DNA of 64,000 nt. It comes from Sphingomonas elodea ATCC 31461. Its GTDB lineage: Bacteria; Pseudomonadota; Alphaproteobacteria; Sphingomonadales; Sphingomonadaceae. Position numbers and translations under genes: made by a program. The notes below the pieces were generated by a model, which made no database searches, was not told the DNA's origin, and saw nothing but the letters and a program-made list of their open reading frames with translations. Positions 18,909 through 26,859 of the stretch are shown in pieces (position 1 is the first letter of the stretch; each line of letters begins with the position of its first letter). The stretch is taken from positions 54,133-118,132 of the forward strand of contig NZ_AGFU01000006.1 of assembly GCF_000226955.1 (NCBI RefSeq), given 5' to 3'.

Positions 18909-18925
18909 GGTGCGCATCGCGTACC
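18909..18925. promoter_or_regulatory. Candidate LacI-type operator
   Basis: An imperfect 17-bp palindrome, GGTGCGCATCGCGTACC, lies between the divergent mutarotase and LacI genes; six of eight base pairs are symmetric about a central T. The position, 34 bp before the regulator start, suits an autoregulatory operator, but only one copy is visible. Confidence 0.3.
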
Positions 18926-18958
18926 TCCCCTTGATCTACGGGTGGAGGCAAGGACGAC

Positions 18959-19993
18959 GTGGCGAAGGCGGGCAGGCCGGCACAGGGAGCCACGGTGATC
19001 GACGTGGCGGCGCGGGCAGGCGTTTCGGCGATGACGGTATCGCGCGTGATCAACGGCCGCAGCGGGGTGAGCGCCGCCACCCGCGAGGCAGTGGAGCGCG
19101 CCATCGCCGAGCTGAGCTATGTCCCCAACGTCGCCGCGCGCAGCCTGGTCACCTCGGCCGAGCTGCGGATCGGGGTGGTCTATTCCAATCCCAGCGCTGC
19201 CTTCATGAGCGAACTGCTGACCGGCGTGTTCGAAGAGGCATCCACCCGCGGCGCGCGGCTGGTGCTGTTGAAGGGCGAGGGCGGAAAGGCCCCCGATGCC
19301 GCGGCGCTGGCACGCTTCGCGGCCGCCGGCCTTTCCGGTATCCTGCTGGCGCCGCCGCTCGGCGAGGCGAGCGCCGTGCTGAAGGCGCTGCGCGGGCTCG
19401 ACGTCCCCGTCGCCGCGATCGCCGCCTATCACGTGCCTGGCGCGACCTGCGTGCGCATCGACGATCGCCGCGCCGCCTGCGAGATGACCCGTCATCTGCT
19501 CGATCAGGGGCATCGCCGTCTCGGCTTCGTGACCGGGAACCCAAACCAGGCCGCCAGCGCCGAGCGGCGAGCGGGCCTTGAGGATGCGTTGCGGGACGCG
19601 CCCGATGCGAGCGTGCAACTGGTCCAGGGCGATTTCAGCTATGCCTCGGGCCTGCGCGCCGGCGAGGAACTGCTCGACGGGCCATCACCGCCGACCGCGA
19701 TCTTCGCCAGCAATGACGATATGGCGGCGGCGGTCGTCTCGGTTGCGCATCGCCGCCAGCTCGACGTTCCGCGCCAGCTCACCGTCGTCGGATTCGACGA
19801 TACGACCGCGGCGGTGACCCTGTGGCCGCCGCTGACCACCATCCACCAGCCCGTACGGCGGCTCGCCGCCGAGGCGCTGGCGCTGGTCGCGGATGCGGCG
19901 CGCGGCAGCGAGGGGCGGACGCCTACCGGACGCGACCTGGTGCTGGAGCACGAGATGGTCCTTCGCAGCTCGACGGCCGCGCCGCCTGCCTAG
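18959..19993 (+). CDS. LacI family transcriptional regulator
   Basis: A 344-residue regulator. The N-terminal helix-turn-helix is clear (TVIDVAARAGVSAMTVSRVINGRSGVS shortened here to its core VAARAGVSAMTVSRVING), followed by the hinge and a periplasmic-binding-protein-like sugar-sensing domain with RIGVVYSNPS at its start, GHRRLGFVTG and AIFASNDDMAAA. The start is GTG 18959, preceded by AAGGA. It is divergent from the mutarotase gene and near an alpha-L-fucosidase, so it probably responds to L-fucose or a related sugar. Its stop overlaps the convergent histidine kinase stop by four bases. Confidence 0.92.
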   Translation: MAKAGRPAQGATVIDVAARAGVSAMTVSRVINGRSGVSAATREAVERAIAELSYVPNVAARSLVTSAELRIGVVYSNPSAAFMSELLTGVFEEASTRGARLVLLKGEGGKAPDAAALARFAAAGLSGILLAPPLGEASAVLKALRGLDVPVAAIAAYHVPGATCVRIDDRRAACEMTRHLLDQGHRRLGFVTGNPNQAASAERRAGLEDALRDAPDASVQLVQGDFSYASGLRAGEELLDGPSPPTAIFASNDDMAAAVVSVAHRRQLDVPRQLTVVGFDDTTAAVTLWPPLTTIHQPVRRLAAEALALVADAARGSEGRTPTGRDLVLEHEMVLRSSTAAPPA

Positions 19994-21291
19994 GCCCTTC
20001 CGTCCGGGCAGTGCAGCGTGACGCGCAGCCCGCCGAGTGCGCTGTCTTCCAGCGCCAGCCGCCCGCCATAGAGCGCCAGCAGGTCGCGCACGATCGCCAG
20101 GCCGAAGCCGTCGCCGGCAGGCCCCTCGTCCAGCCGCACCCCAGGCTGCAGCACCTGCTCCCGGCGCTCGGGCGGGATGCCCGGTCCGTCATCCTCGATC
20201 GTCACGCAGGCTTCTCCGGGGGATGCACCGGCTGCCGTAACGGAAACCGTGGCGCGCGCGTGGCGGGCGGCATTGTCGAGCAGGTTGCCGAGCATCTCGG
20301 CCAGGTCGTGCGCGTCGATCGCCACGCGGAGGCCGGCGGGGATCGCGAGCCCGATGGCGATGGCGGGCCGCAGCCGGCCGATCACGGCCGCGACATCGCC
20401 GGCAATCGGCGCGATCTCGCTGCTCGCCCGCTGGTTGACCGCGACGGCGCGGGCGCGCGCGAGCGTGTGGCGGATCACCCCTTCGATGCGGCGCACCTGC
20501 GCGGCCTCGGGGCTGCCCGGCGCCACGGTCAGCGCCAGCGTCGCCACCGGCGTCTTGAGCGCATGGGCAAGGTTGGCGGCCGAGGCGCGTGCGGCAGCGA
20601 GCGTGGCCGCGTTGGCCGCGGCGAGCGCGTTGAGTTCGCTGGCGAGCGGCTGCAGTTCCTGCGGCTGTGCTTCGTCCACGGACTCGCGCTCGCCCCGGCG
20701 GATCGCGGCGATCTGGCCGACCAGCACCGCCAATGGGCGGAGCGCGAAGCGCAGCTGCAGCCAGGCGGACAGCGCGAAGATCAGCGCGAGCAGCAGGATC
20801 ACCGTGGCTAGCGGCACCAGCGCGTCGCGGATCGGCCGGCCGATGACCCGGCCGGGGGCCGAGGCGGTGAGCGTCACCGGCCCCGCGCTGCTCGCCAGCA
20901 CGAGGCGTCGGGCATGGACGCGGCCGTGGCGGTCCTGACCCTCCAGCGGCATCGGCGGCAGGTCCGCACCGCCCGGGCCGGGCAGATGCGGGCGCAGCGC
21001 CGGAAAGTCCGCCGAACCATAGGTGCCCGTCGGCCCCTCGATCCGCCAGCGCCAGCCCGGCGCGGCGGCCAGGCTGCCCTGGCGGGCCGCCAGACGGTCG
21101 CGATCGACGCTGCCGTCGTCGCGCACCACGCTCGCGAGTACGGCGATCTGCGCATCGAGCCGCTGGTCGATCCCGCCGGTGACGACCCGGCCGAGCACGC
21201 CCGCCATCGTCCAGCCGGCCAGCCCCAGCGCGACCAGCGTCGCCAGCGCGGAGAGCAGGATCATGCGGGTGCGCAGCGAGCGGCGCTTCAT
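19990..21291 (-). CDS. Two-component sensor histidine kinase
   Basis: A 433-residue membrane kinase. Two membrane segments (about residues 10-32 and 157-180) flank a periplasmic sensor of about 125 residues. A HAMP-like linker precedes the phospho-acceptor site ANLAHALKTPVATL (His about 242), with the PhoQ/QseC-like wording HALKTP rather than HELRTP. The ATPase region shows the N box MLGNLLDNAARHA, the G1 box EDDGPGIP and the G2 box GFGLAIVRDLL. The ATG overlaps the stop of the response-regulator gene as ATGA. The family is PhoQ/QseC-like; sensed signals for such kinases include divalent cations and cationic peptides, but nothing here identifies the signal. Confidence 0.94.
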   Translation of the reverse strand: MKRRSLRTRMILLSALATLVALGLAGWTMAGVLGRVVTGGIDQRLDAQIAVLASVVRDDGSVDRDRLAARQGSLAAAPGWRWRIEGPTGTYGSADFPALRPHLPGPGGADLPPMPLEGQDRHGRVHARRLVLASSAGPVTLTASAPGRVIGRPIRDALVPLATVILLLALIFALSAWLQLRFALRPLAVLVGQIAAIRRGERESVDEAQPQELQPLASELNALAAANAATLAAARASAANLAHALKTPVATLALTVAPGSPEAAQVRRIEGVIRHTLARARAVAVNQRASSEIAPIAGDVAAVIGRLRPAIAIGLAIPAGLRVAIDAHDLAEMLGNLLDNAARHARATVSVTAAGASPGEACVTIEDDGPGIPPERREQVLQPGVRLDEGPAGDGFGLAIVRDLLALYGGRLALEDSALGGLRVTLHCPDGRA

Positions 21292-21959
21292 GCCGCGGGC
21301 TCGCCGCAGGTCAGCCGATAACCGCGTCCGCGGACCGTCTCGATCCGCTCGGCGCCGATCTTGCGGCGCAGTCGACCGATGATGACCTCCAGGCTGTTCG
21401 AATCGACATCGGCATCGCCTTCATAGACTCGTTCGAGCAGCTCCAGCCGCTCGATCACCACCTCGCGGCGCAGGATCAGCTGCGACAGCACACGCCATTC
21501 GAAGGCGGTTAGCTTGAGCGGCAGGCCGTCCAGCTCGAACTGTCCGGTCTGGCTCTCGAAGGCGAGGGGGCCGCAGGCGATGCGAGTCTGGGCATGCCCG
21601 GCGGCGCGGCGGACCAGCGCGCGCAGCCGCATCATCAGTTCCTCGACGCGAAAGGGCTTGGTCAGATAGTCGTCGGCGCCCGCCTTGAACGCGGTTACCT
21701 TGTCCGCCCAGGCCTCGCGCGCGGTGAGCACCAGCACCGGCAGGGTGCGGTCCGCGGCGCGCCAGGCGGCAAGGATCTCCGCTCCGGTGCGCCCCGGCAG
21801 TCCCAGGTCGAGCACCGCCGCATCATAGGCCTCGGTCTCGCCGAGATGCTGCGCATCGATGCCGTCCGCCGCCAGATCGACCGCGCAATGCTCCGCCCGC
21901 AGCGCCCGCGCGATGGCGGGGCCGAGATCGGGGTCGTCTTCTACCAGCAGGATCCGCAT
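21288..21959 (-). CDS. OmpR/PhoP-family response regulator
   Basis: A 223-residue regulator with a receiver domain (acidic pocket EDDP at residues 7-10, phospho-acceptor Asp51 in VLDLGLPG, switch Thr in VLTAREAW, Lys in LTKPF) and a C-terminal winged helix (FEWRVLSQLILR, recognition helix region DVDSNSLEVIIGRLRRKIG, wing RGRGYRL). It is the first gene of the kinase-regulator pair and divergent from the secreted OB-fold gene. Repeats of the OmpR-family type occupy the intergenic space, suggesting autoregulation and control of the divergent gene, as in the QseBC/YgiW arrangement of enterobacteria. Confidence 0.95.
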   Translation of the reverse strand: MRILLVEDDPDLGPAIARALRAEHCAVDLAADGIDAQHLGETEAYDAAVLDLGLPGRTGAEILAAWRAADRTLPVLVLTAREAWADKVTAFKAGADDYLTKPFRVEELMMRLRALVRRAAGHAQTRIACGPLAFESQTGQFELDGLPLKLTAFEWRVLSQLILRREVVIERLELLERVYEGDADVDSNSLEVIIGRLRRKIGAERIETVRGRGYRLTCGEPAA

Positions 21960-21981
21960 GGGTATCGCCTAGCTCCCCGCC

Positions 21982-22010
21982 CTAAACCCAATCTGAACCA
22001 CCGGGTTCAG
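21982..22010. promoter_or_regulatory. Candidate response-regulator binding site
   Basis: CTAAACC (21982-21988) and CTGAACC (21993-21999) are direct repeats 11 bp apart, the spacing usual for OmpR/PhoP-family dimers. The second copy also forms a perfect inverted repeat with GGTTCAG (22004-22010). The site lies between the divergent regulator and OB-fold genes. Confidence 0.5.
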
Positions 22011-22070
22011 CGCGGGTCGGGACCGACTCGGTAGAACGGCTGCATCGAACACCCAAGAGGAGTTGATGGA

Positions 22071-22685
22071 ATGACCGATTGGAAGACCCGGATCTCGCCG
22101 CGCCACCGCCTGACTGCCGCCGCCGTCGCGCTGCTCGTGGCTGGGGCGACGGGCGGCGCCGGCGCGGTGCAGCTCACCCGGCCGCCGGTGGAGATGGCGC
22201 CCGCGACGCTGACCGCGACCGCGAAGCTGTCGCAGACCAGCGGCATCGTGACGGTGAAGGGCCGCGTCGCCGAGACCTATGGCGATCGCTTCGTGCTGCA
22301 GGATGGGTCGGGCCGCGCGCTGGTCGATGTCGGACCCGCGGGGGACCGCGTGACCAGCGGCAGCACGGTGACGGTGCAGGGCCGCTATGCCGACGGGCAA
22401 TTGCACGCCTCGTTCCTGGTCGACGGGCAGGGCAATGTGCAGGCTGTCGGCAGGCCGCCGCACGGGCCGCACGATCGTCGCGGAGGCCCGCCGTTCCCGC
22501 CGGGCGGCCCGGGCACTCCGCCGCCGCCGGGTGCCGGCGCACCGCCGCCTCCGCCGCCCGGTGCGGTTCCGCCGCCGCCCGAGGGGAGCGTGGCATCGCC
22601 CCCCGTGGCATCTGCGGCACCGGTCGCCGGGGCGGCCGTGCCGCCCCCACCCGCGCCCGCGCCCAGCGCGGCGCCGCGCCGCTAG
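22071..22685 (+). CDS. Secreted OB-fold (YgiW/BOF-like) protein with Pro-rich tail
   Basis: A 204-residue exported protein. A signal peptide (AAAVALLVAGATGGAGA) is followed by an OB-fold-like domain of about 80 residues (GIVTVKGRVAETYGDRFVLQDGSGRALVDVG, given here by its core VKGRVAETYGDRFVLQD, then GSTVTVQGRYADGQL), reminiscent of bacterial OB-fold (BOF) proteins such as YgiW/VisP. The remaining 80 residues are a Pro/Ala/Gly-rich tail with runs of prolines. The start has GAGGAG eight bases upstream. It is divergent from a QseBC-like two-component system and is probably its target. A Pro-rich tail could span the cell wall; that is inference. Confidence 0.82.
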   Translation: MTDWKTRISPRHRLTAAAVALLVAGATGGAGAVQLTRPPVEMAPATLTATAKLSQTSGIVTVKGRVAETYGDRFVLQDGSGRALVDVGPAGDRVTSGSTVTVQGRYADGQLHASFLVDGQGNVQAVGRPPHGPHDRRGGPPFPPGGPGTPPPPGAGAPPPPPPGAVPPPPEGSVASPPVASAAPVAGAAVPPPPAPAPSAAPRR

Positions 22686-22694
22686 GGCATGTCC

Positions 22695-22724
22695 CGGCCC
22701 TCGCACCGTCCGGTGCGGGGGCCG
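22695..22724. terminator. Bidirectional terminator
   Basis: A 13-bp stem (22695-22707 with 22712-22724, one G-T pair) and a 4-base GTCC loop fills the gap between the convergent OB-fold and fucosidase genes. It abuts the fucosidase stop codon and lacks a long T run. Confidence 0.75.
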
Positions 22725-24356
22725 TTACACCAGCTGGTCGCCCTCCACGATCAGCGCCACGCCGATCGCGTTGCGGCGCGCCTCGGGCAGGGTGACCTGC
22801 ACGCCCTCCGGGCCGGTGCGGAAGGCGAGGGGCGCGCTGTGCCCGGGCAGCGTCACGCGGCGGACGGTGCAGCCCTTGGCGAGCGCGGGCAGCGTCGCCA
22901 CCCCGTTGTCGGGCCAGCCGAGCACCAGCGCGTGCACCGCCATGCCCTTGCGGACGTAGCGCACGTCCTGCGCGGTATAGGGCGAGTCCTTGGTGCCTTC
23001 GTTGAAGTCGCCGCTCTTCGGCCGCGTGGGGCCTTCGCCGAACAGTCGCCAGGGCCGGGTGCCGTAGATCGCGTCGCCATACTGCCCCATCCAGGCGGCG
23101 ATCCCTTCCACGACCTTTTCTTCCTTCTCGTCGATCGTGCCGTCGCCGCGGATCGGCACCGACAGCATCAGGTTGCCGTTCTTCGACACCACGTCGCATA
23201 GCGTGTGGAGCACCTTGGCGGGCGTCTTGTAGCCGTCGCGCTCGTAGAGTGCGCGGTCATAATGCCAGTTGCCGATGCAGGTGTCGGTCTGGAACGGATA
23301 GGGCTGGATGTCGTCGTGCACGCCGCGCTCGACATCGTCGACGATGCCGGCGCGCCGTTCGGCCGGCGTGCCCTTGGCCGTCACCACCGCCTCGTTGCGC
23401 CCGCCATGCCAGCGCATCGACTGGTTGTAGAAATGGGCGGTGATGTCGAGGCCCGCCTGCCCCAACGGCAGGGTGAAATTGTCGAAATAGACCATGTCGG
23501 GTCGATACTGGTCGATCAGGTCCTGGCAGCGCGCATACCAGTTCTTGGTGAACCAGGGGTTCGCCGCCGGCGCCGCCTCGTCCCACACCCGGTCGTGCTT
23601 CTCGTGCCAGGCATTGGCATCCTTGATCGTGGTGAAGCCGTCCGGCAGCTTCATGGTCGCGCCGGTATAGAGCTGCTGCGGGTCCAGCCCGTCCCACCAT
23701 TTGCCGCGACCACCCGCCTTGTTCAGCCAGGCCGCGTCGTAGCGCTTGCCCGCCATCGGGCCTTCGGGATCATAGCCATAGGCCGACTGGTACCAGTGCC
23801 AGGCATGTGCCGAATGGTTCGACACGCCGAATCGCATGCCTTTCGACCGCGCCAGCTTCGCCCAGCGCCCGACAATGTCCTGCCGGGGGCCGATCCGCGT
23901 CGCGTTCCAGGCGTGATGGCGCGAGGCGTAGCAGTCGAAATTGTCGTGATGGTTGGCCAGCGCCATGAAGTATTTGGCGCCTGCGCGGTGATAGAGATCG
24001 ATCAGCCGCTCGGGGTTCCAGTTCGCCGCCGTCCAGCGCGGGTACATCTCCATGAATCCGGTCTGCGACGGGTGGCCATAGGTGGCGAGGTGATGCTTGT
24101 AGGCGCGCGAGCCCTGCAGGTACATTTCGCGCGCATACCAGTCCCCCGCCTCGGGCACGCACTGCGCCGACCAGTGCGCCCAGATGCCGAACTTGGCATC
24201 GCGGAACCAGTCGGGGGCTTGATAGCCCTGCACCAGCGACTGCCAGCTGCCCGTGAACGGCCCTGCCGCGCCGGCCTGCGCGGCGCGCGCCCTTGCGGCA
24301 AGCGAGGCGAGCCCCAGCCCGGTGGCAGACAGCATCGATCGACGATCCAGGCGCAT
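22725..24356 (-). CDS. Alpha-L-fucosidase (GH29)
   Basis: A 543-residue glycoside hydrolase family 29 enzyme that releases L-fucose from fucosylated glycans. The N-terminus has a twin-arginine-type signal (RRSMLSATGLGLASLAARARA), so it is probably exported folded. Catalytic-domain landmarks are WFRDAKFGIWAHW near the start, YFMALANHHDNFDCY, and the nucleophile segment MVYFDNF. NGNLMLSVPIRGDGTID marks the C-terminal side of the barrel, followed by a small beta domain. The ATG at 24356 has GGAGGAG six bases upstream. With the mutarotase and LacI genes 4 kb away it suggests fucose scavenging, although no transporter or dehydrogenase is in the window. Confidence 0.93.
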   Translation of the reverse strand: MRLDRRSMLSATGLGLASLAARARAAQAGAAGPFTGSWQSLVQGYQAPDWFRDAKFGIWAHWSAQCVPEAGDWYAREMYLQGSRAYKHHLATYGHPSQTGFMEMYPRWTAANWNPERLIDLYHRAGAKYFMALANHHDNFDCYASRHHAWNATRIGPRQDIVGRWAKLARSKGMRFGVSNHSAHAWHWYQSAYGYDPEGPMAGKRYDAAWLNKAGGRGKWWDGLDPQQLYTGATMKLPDGFTTIKDANAWHEKHDRVWDEAAPAANPWFTKNWYARCQDLIDQYRPDMVYFDNFTLPLGQAGLDITAHFYNQSMRWHGGRNEAVVTAKGTPAERRAGIVDDVERGVHDDIQPYPFQTDTCIGNWHYDRALYERDGYKTPAKVLHTLCDVVSKNGNLMLSVPIRGDGTIDEKEEKVVEGIAAWMGQYGDAIYGTRPWRLFGEGPTRPKSGDFNEGTKDSPYTAQDVRYVRKGMAVHALVLGWPDNGVATLPALAKGCTVRRVTLPGHSAPLAFRTGPEGVQVTLPEARRNAIGVALIVEGDQLV

Positions 24357-24687
24357 CGTATCTCCTCCACGGTTCGCCGGTGCCCGGCCCGCTTTCGGCG
24401 AAGACGCTAGTCCCGCGTTTCAATTTCGCAAGTGCTTATAAGATTTCACGAGCGATATTGATTACACGAACGCGGGGGATGTGCCCAACGATCGACGTGG
24501 CGCAAGCGGCCGTGCTCGCCGTGCACCGGTGCGCGGGAATCAGGCCGGGAAGAGGACGTGCCGGGAAGGACAAGGCGGCATCACCGGAGGGCGGTGGTGA
24601 CAAACCAACCGCAGCGCTGCCGGCCATGAGGCCAGCGCGCAGGGTTTTGATGCATTGGGGTTTTGTGTCCCCGCCCGATGGGGGAAG
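24357..24687. other. Intergenic region between fucosidase and tRNA-Leu
   Basis: This 331-bp region should carry the fucosidase promoter; around 24420-24460 it is AT-richer (GCTTATAAGATTTC). A CCCC/GGGG hairpin near 24668-24684 could end the tRNA transcript. No gene is evident. Confidence 0.35.
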
Positions 24688-24774
24688 TGGTGCCCAGAAG
24701 AGGACTCGAACCTCCACGACCTTGCGATCGCCAGCACCTGAAGCTGGTGCGTCTACCAATTCCGCCATCTGGGC
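24688..24774 (-). tRNA. tRNA-Leu (anticodon CAG)
   Basis: Read on the minus strand, the acceptor arms GCCCAG and CTGGGC pair, the anticodon arm CCAGC-TTCAGGT-GCTGG presents CAG, a long type II variable arm follows, and the T-loop reads TTCGAGTCC. The CCA end is encoded (24688-24690). Confidence 0.96.
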
Positions 24775-24919
24775 ACGGGGTAGGCCGGCGCCTCTAGTGG
24801 AGGTTTGCGGGGGGTGTCAAACACTTTTTGCGAAAAATATTGGACTTCGCGTCGCGCTTGCCGTTTAGCCGTCCAGGCGGCATTGGGGCCGCGAGCTACG
24901 CGAGGCAATGAGGCGCAAG

Positions 24920-25855
24920 ATGAAGGATCGGCTGGTAACCCTGATCGGCGGTGGTGGCTTTCTGGGCCGCTACGTGGCGCAGGAGCTGCTCGCCGCCGGC
25001 GCGCGCGTCCGCGTTGTCGAACGCAAGCCCCGCGACGCCTGGTTCCTGAAGACGCAGGGCGGCCTCGGCCAGACCCAGCTCGTCGTCGGTGACATCACCA
25101 GGCCGGAAACACTCGCCCGCGCGCTGCAGGGCAGCGATGCCGTGGTCAACTTCGTCGGCATCCTATCGGGCGATTTCGAGAAGGTGCATGTCGACGGCGC
25201 GCGCAACGTTGCCGAAGCCGCCAGCGCGGCCGGCGCCGGCGCGCTGGTGCACATCTCGGCGCTTGGCGCCGATGCCGCGTCGCCGTCCGCCTATGGCCGC
25301 AGCAAGGCGGCCGGCGAGCAGGCGGTGCTCGCCGCCTTCCCGGGTGCGACGATCCTGCGCCCCTCGATCGTGTTCGGCCGCGAAGACGCGTTCGTGAATC
25401 GCTTCGCGGGCATGATCGCGGGTGCGCCGCGCGGCATCGTGCCGGTGGTGCGCGGCGAAACCCGGTTCCAGCCGGTGTTCGTCGCCGATGTCGCCCAGGC
25501 GGTCACGGCCGCGCTCGCCGATCCGGCCGCGCATGGCGGCAAGACCTATGCGCTGGGCGGCCCCGACGTGCTGAGCATGACCGGCCTGCTGCGCTGGATC
25601 GCCGGTGCGATCGGCCGCAAGCCGTGCCTGATCGAGCTGCCCGATTCGGTGAGCGGCCTGATCGCCGCGCTGCCCGGCACGCCGATCACCCGCGACCAGT
25701 TCGCGATGCTCCAGGCCGACAATGTCGTGCCCGCGGGCGCCGAGGGGCTCACCGCGCTGGGCGTGACGCCGACGCCGATGGCGGCGGTGGCACCGAGCTG
25801 GCTCGTGCGTTTCCGCCAGGCCGGCCGCTTCAGCCGCTTCCGTACCGCCGCCTGA
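24920..25855 (+). CDS. NDUFA9-like NAD(P)-binding protein
   Basis: A 311-residue atypical short-chain dehydrogenase with the complex I NDUFA9 pattern: Rossmann motif TLIGGGGFLGRYVAQEL, VVNFVGIL, HISALGAD and an active-site-like SAYGRSKAAGEQAV followed by ILRPSIVFG. In mitochondria and alphaproteobacteria such proteins associate with NADH dehydrogenase or act on quinone-related metabolism; the exact role of the free bacterial form is not settled. The ATG at 24920 is preferred because GAGG lies at a suitable distance; an ATG at 24908 is also in frame but its GAGG is too close. It is followed by uppP after a 75-bp gap. Confidence 0.88.
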   Translation: MKDRLVTLIGGGGFLGRYVAQELLAAGARVRVVERKPRDAWFLKTQGGLGQTQLVVGDITRPETLARALQGSDAVVNFVGILSGDFEKVHVDGARNVAEAASAAGAGALVHISALGADAASPSAYGRSKAAGEQAVLAAFPGATILRPSIVFGREDAFVNRFAGMIAGAPRGIVPVVRGETRFQPVFVADVAQAVTAALADPAAHGGKTYALGGPDVLSMTGLLRWIAGAIGRKPCLIELPDSVSGLIAALPGTPITRDQFAMLQADNVVPAGAEGLTALGVTPTPMAAVAPSWLVRFRQAGRFSRFRTAA

Positions 25856-25930
25856 TTTCTTCCCGACCGGGCGGCCTTGTCAGGGCCGCGCGGCGCGGAT
25901 CTGCCACGCGAACCTGCAAGGAGCCTCCCC

Positions 25931-26737
25931 ATGACCACGCTGCTGGTGGCGATTCTGCTCGGCATCGTCGAAGGCGTCACCGAGTTCCTGCCGGTCTCGT
26001 CGACCGGCCACCTGGTCCTCGCCAGCGAGCTGATGGGCTATGATTCGTCCCGCTGGGCGATGTTCAACGTCGTCATCCAGCTGGGCGCGATCCTGGCGGT
26101 GGTGGTCCTCTACTGGCGCACCTTCTGGGCGGTGCTCGAAGGGCTGATCAAGCTGAACCCGGTGTCGATCCGCTTCGTGCGCAACCTGCTGATCGCCTTC
26201 ATTCCCGCCGCGGTCATCGGTCTGGCGCTCCACAAGCATATCGAGGCGCTGCTCGGCGCACCCAAGGTGGTCGCCTGGGCACTGATCGTCGGCGGCGTCG
26301 CGATCCTGGTGATCGAGCGTCTGGTCAAGTCGGCCACCATCCACGGCATCGCTGAGATTCCGGTGCTACGCGTGATCGGCATCGGCTTCGTCCAGTGCCT
26401 CGCGATGGTGCCGGGTGTCAGCCGTTCGGGTGCCACGATCATGGGCGCGCTGTCGTTGGGCGTCGAGCGGCGCACGGCGGCCGAGTTCAGCTTCTTCCTC
26501 GCCATCCCGACGATGCTCGGCGCCACCGCGCTGGAGCTGGTCAAGAACCGCGAGATGCTGACGACCAGCGGCGTGGGCTGGGGCGAGATCGGCGTCGGCT
26601 TCGTCGTGGCCTTCATCGTTGCGCTGGCGGTGATCAAGTGGTTCGTGGGCATTGTGAGCAAACATGGCTTCGCGCCCTTCGCCTGGTATCGAATCGTTGC
26701 CGGCGCGACCGCGCTGATTTGGCTTTCCATGCGTTAA
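25931..26737 (+). CDS. uppP: Undecaprenyl-diphosphatase
   Basis: UppP (BacA), 268 residues, removes a phosphate from undecaprenyl diphosphate to recycle the lipid carrier for peptidoglycan and polysaccharide synthesis. It is an integral membrane protein with the two family signatures, EGVTEFLPVSSTGHL near the N-terminus and PGVSRSGATI in the middle, plus about eight hydrophobic segments. The ATG at 25931 has AGGAG eight bases upstream and gives the standard N-terminus; the open frame continues upstream without support. Downstream lies an AT-rich palindromic region before gltD. Confidence 0.96.
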   Translation: MTTLLVAILLGIVEGVTEFLPVSSTGHLVLASELMGYDSSRWAMFNVVIQLGAILAVVVLYWRTFWAVLEGLIKLNPVSIRFVRNLLIAFIPAAVIGLALHKHIEALLGAPKVVAWALIVGGVAILVIERLVKSATIHGIAEIPVLRVIGIGFVQCLAMVPGVSRSGATIMGALSLGVERRTAAEFSFFLAIPTMLGATALELVKNREMLTTSGVGWGEIGVGFVVAFIVALAVIKWFVGIVSKHGFAPFAWYRIVAGATALIWLSMR

Positions 26738-26747
26738 GGCCGATACG

Positions 26748-26812
26748 GACCTATATGATTGCAGTTTTTAGGCGTAAACGCTCTTTTTTAGAGCTCTAAA
26801 GGTATATAGGTC
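26748..26812. promoter_or_regulatory. Nested palindromes and direct repeats upstream of gltD
   Basis: This AT-rich block has outer arms GACCTATAT (26748-26756) and ATATAGGTC (26804-26812). Inside are the direct repeats TTTTTAG at 26765-26771 and 26785-26791, exactly 20 bp apart, the small palindrome GCGTAAACGC (26772-26781) and the perfect 14-bp palindrome TTTAGAGCTCTAAA (26787-26800). It may be the glt control region, the uppP terminator, or both. Confidence 0.5.
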
Positions 26813-26859
26813 AGTATTGCTGTCTTTATAGTCGTTTCGCTCTCCTGTACGGGGGCGGC

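Noticed and set aside
24688-24774. tRNA-Leu as an island attachment site.
   Set aside because: No integrase, no flanking repeat of the tRNA end and no change in composition nearby.
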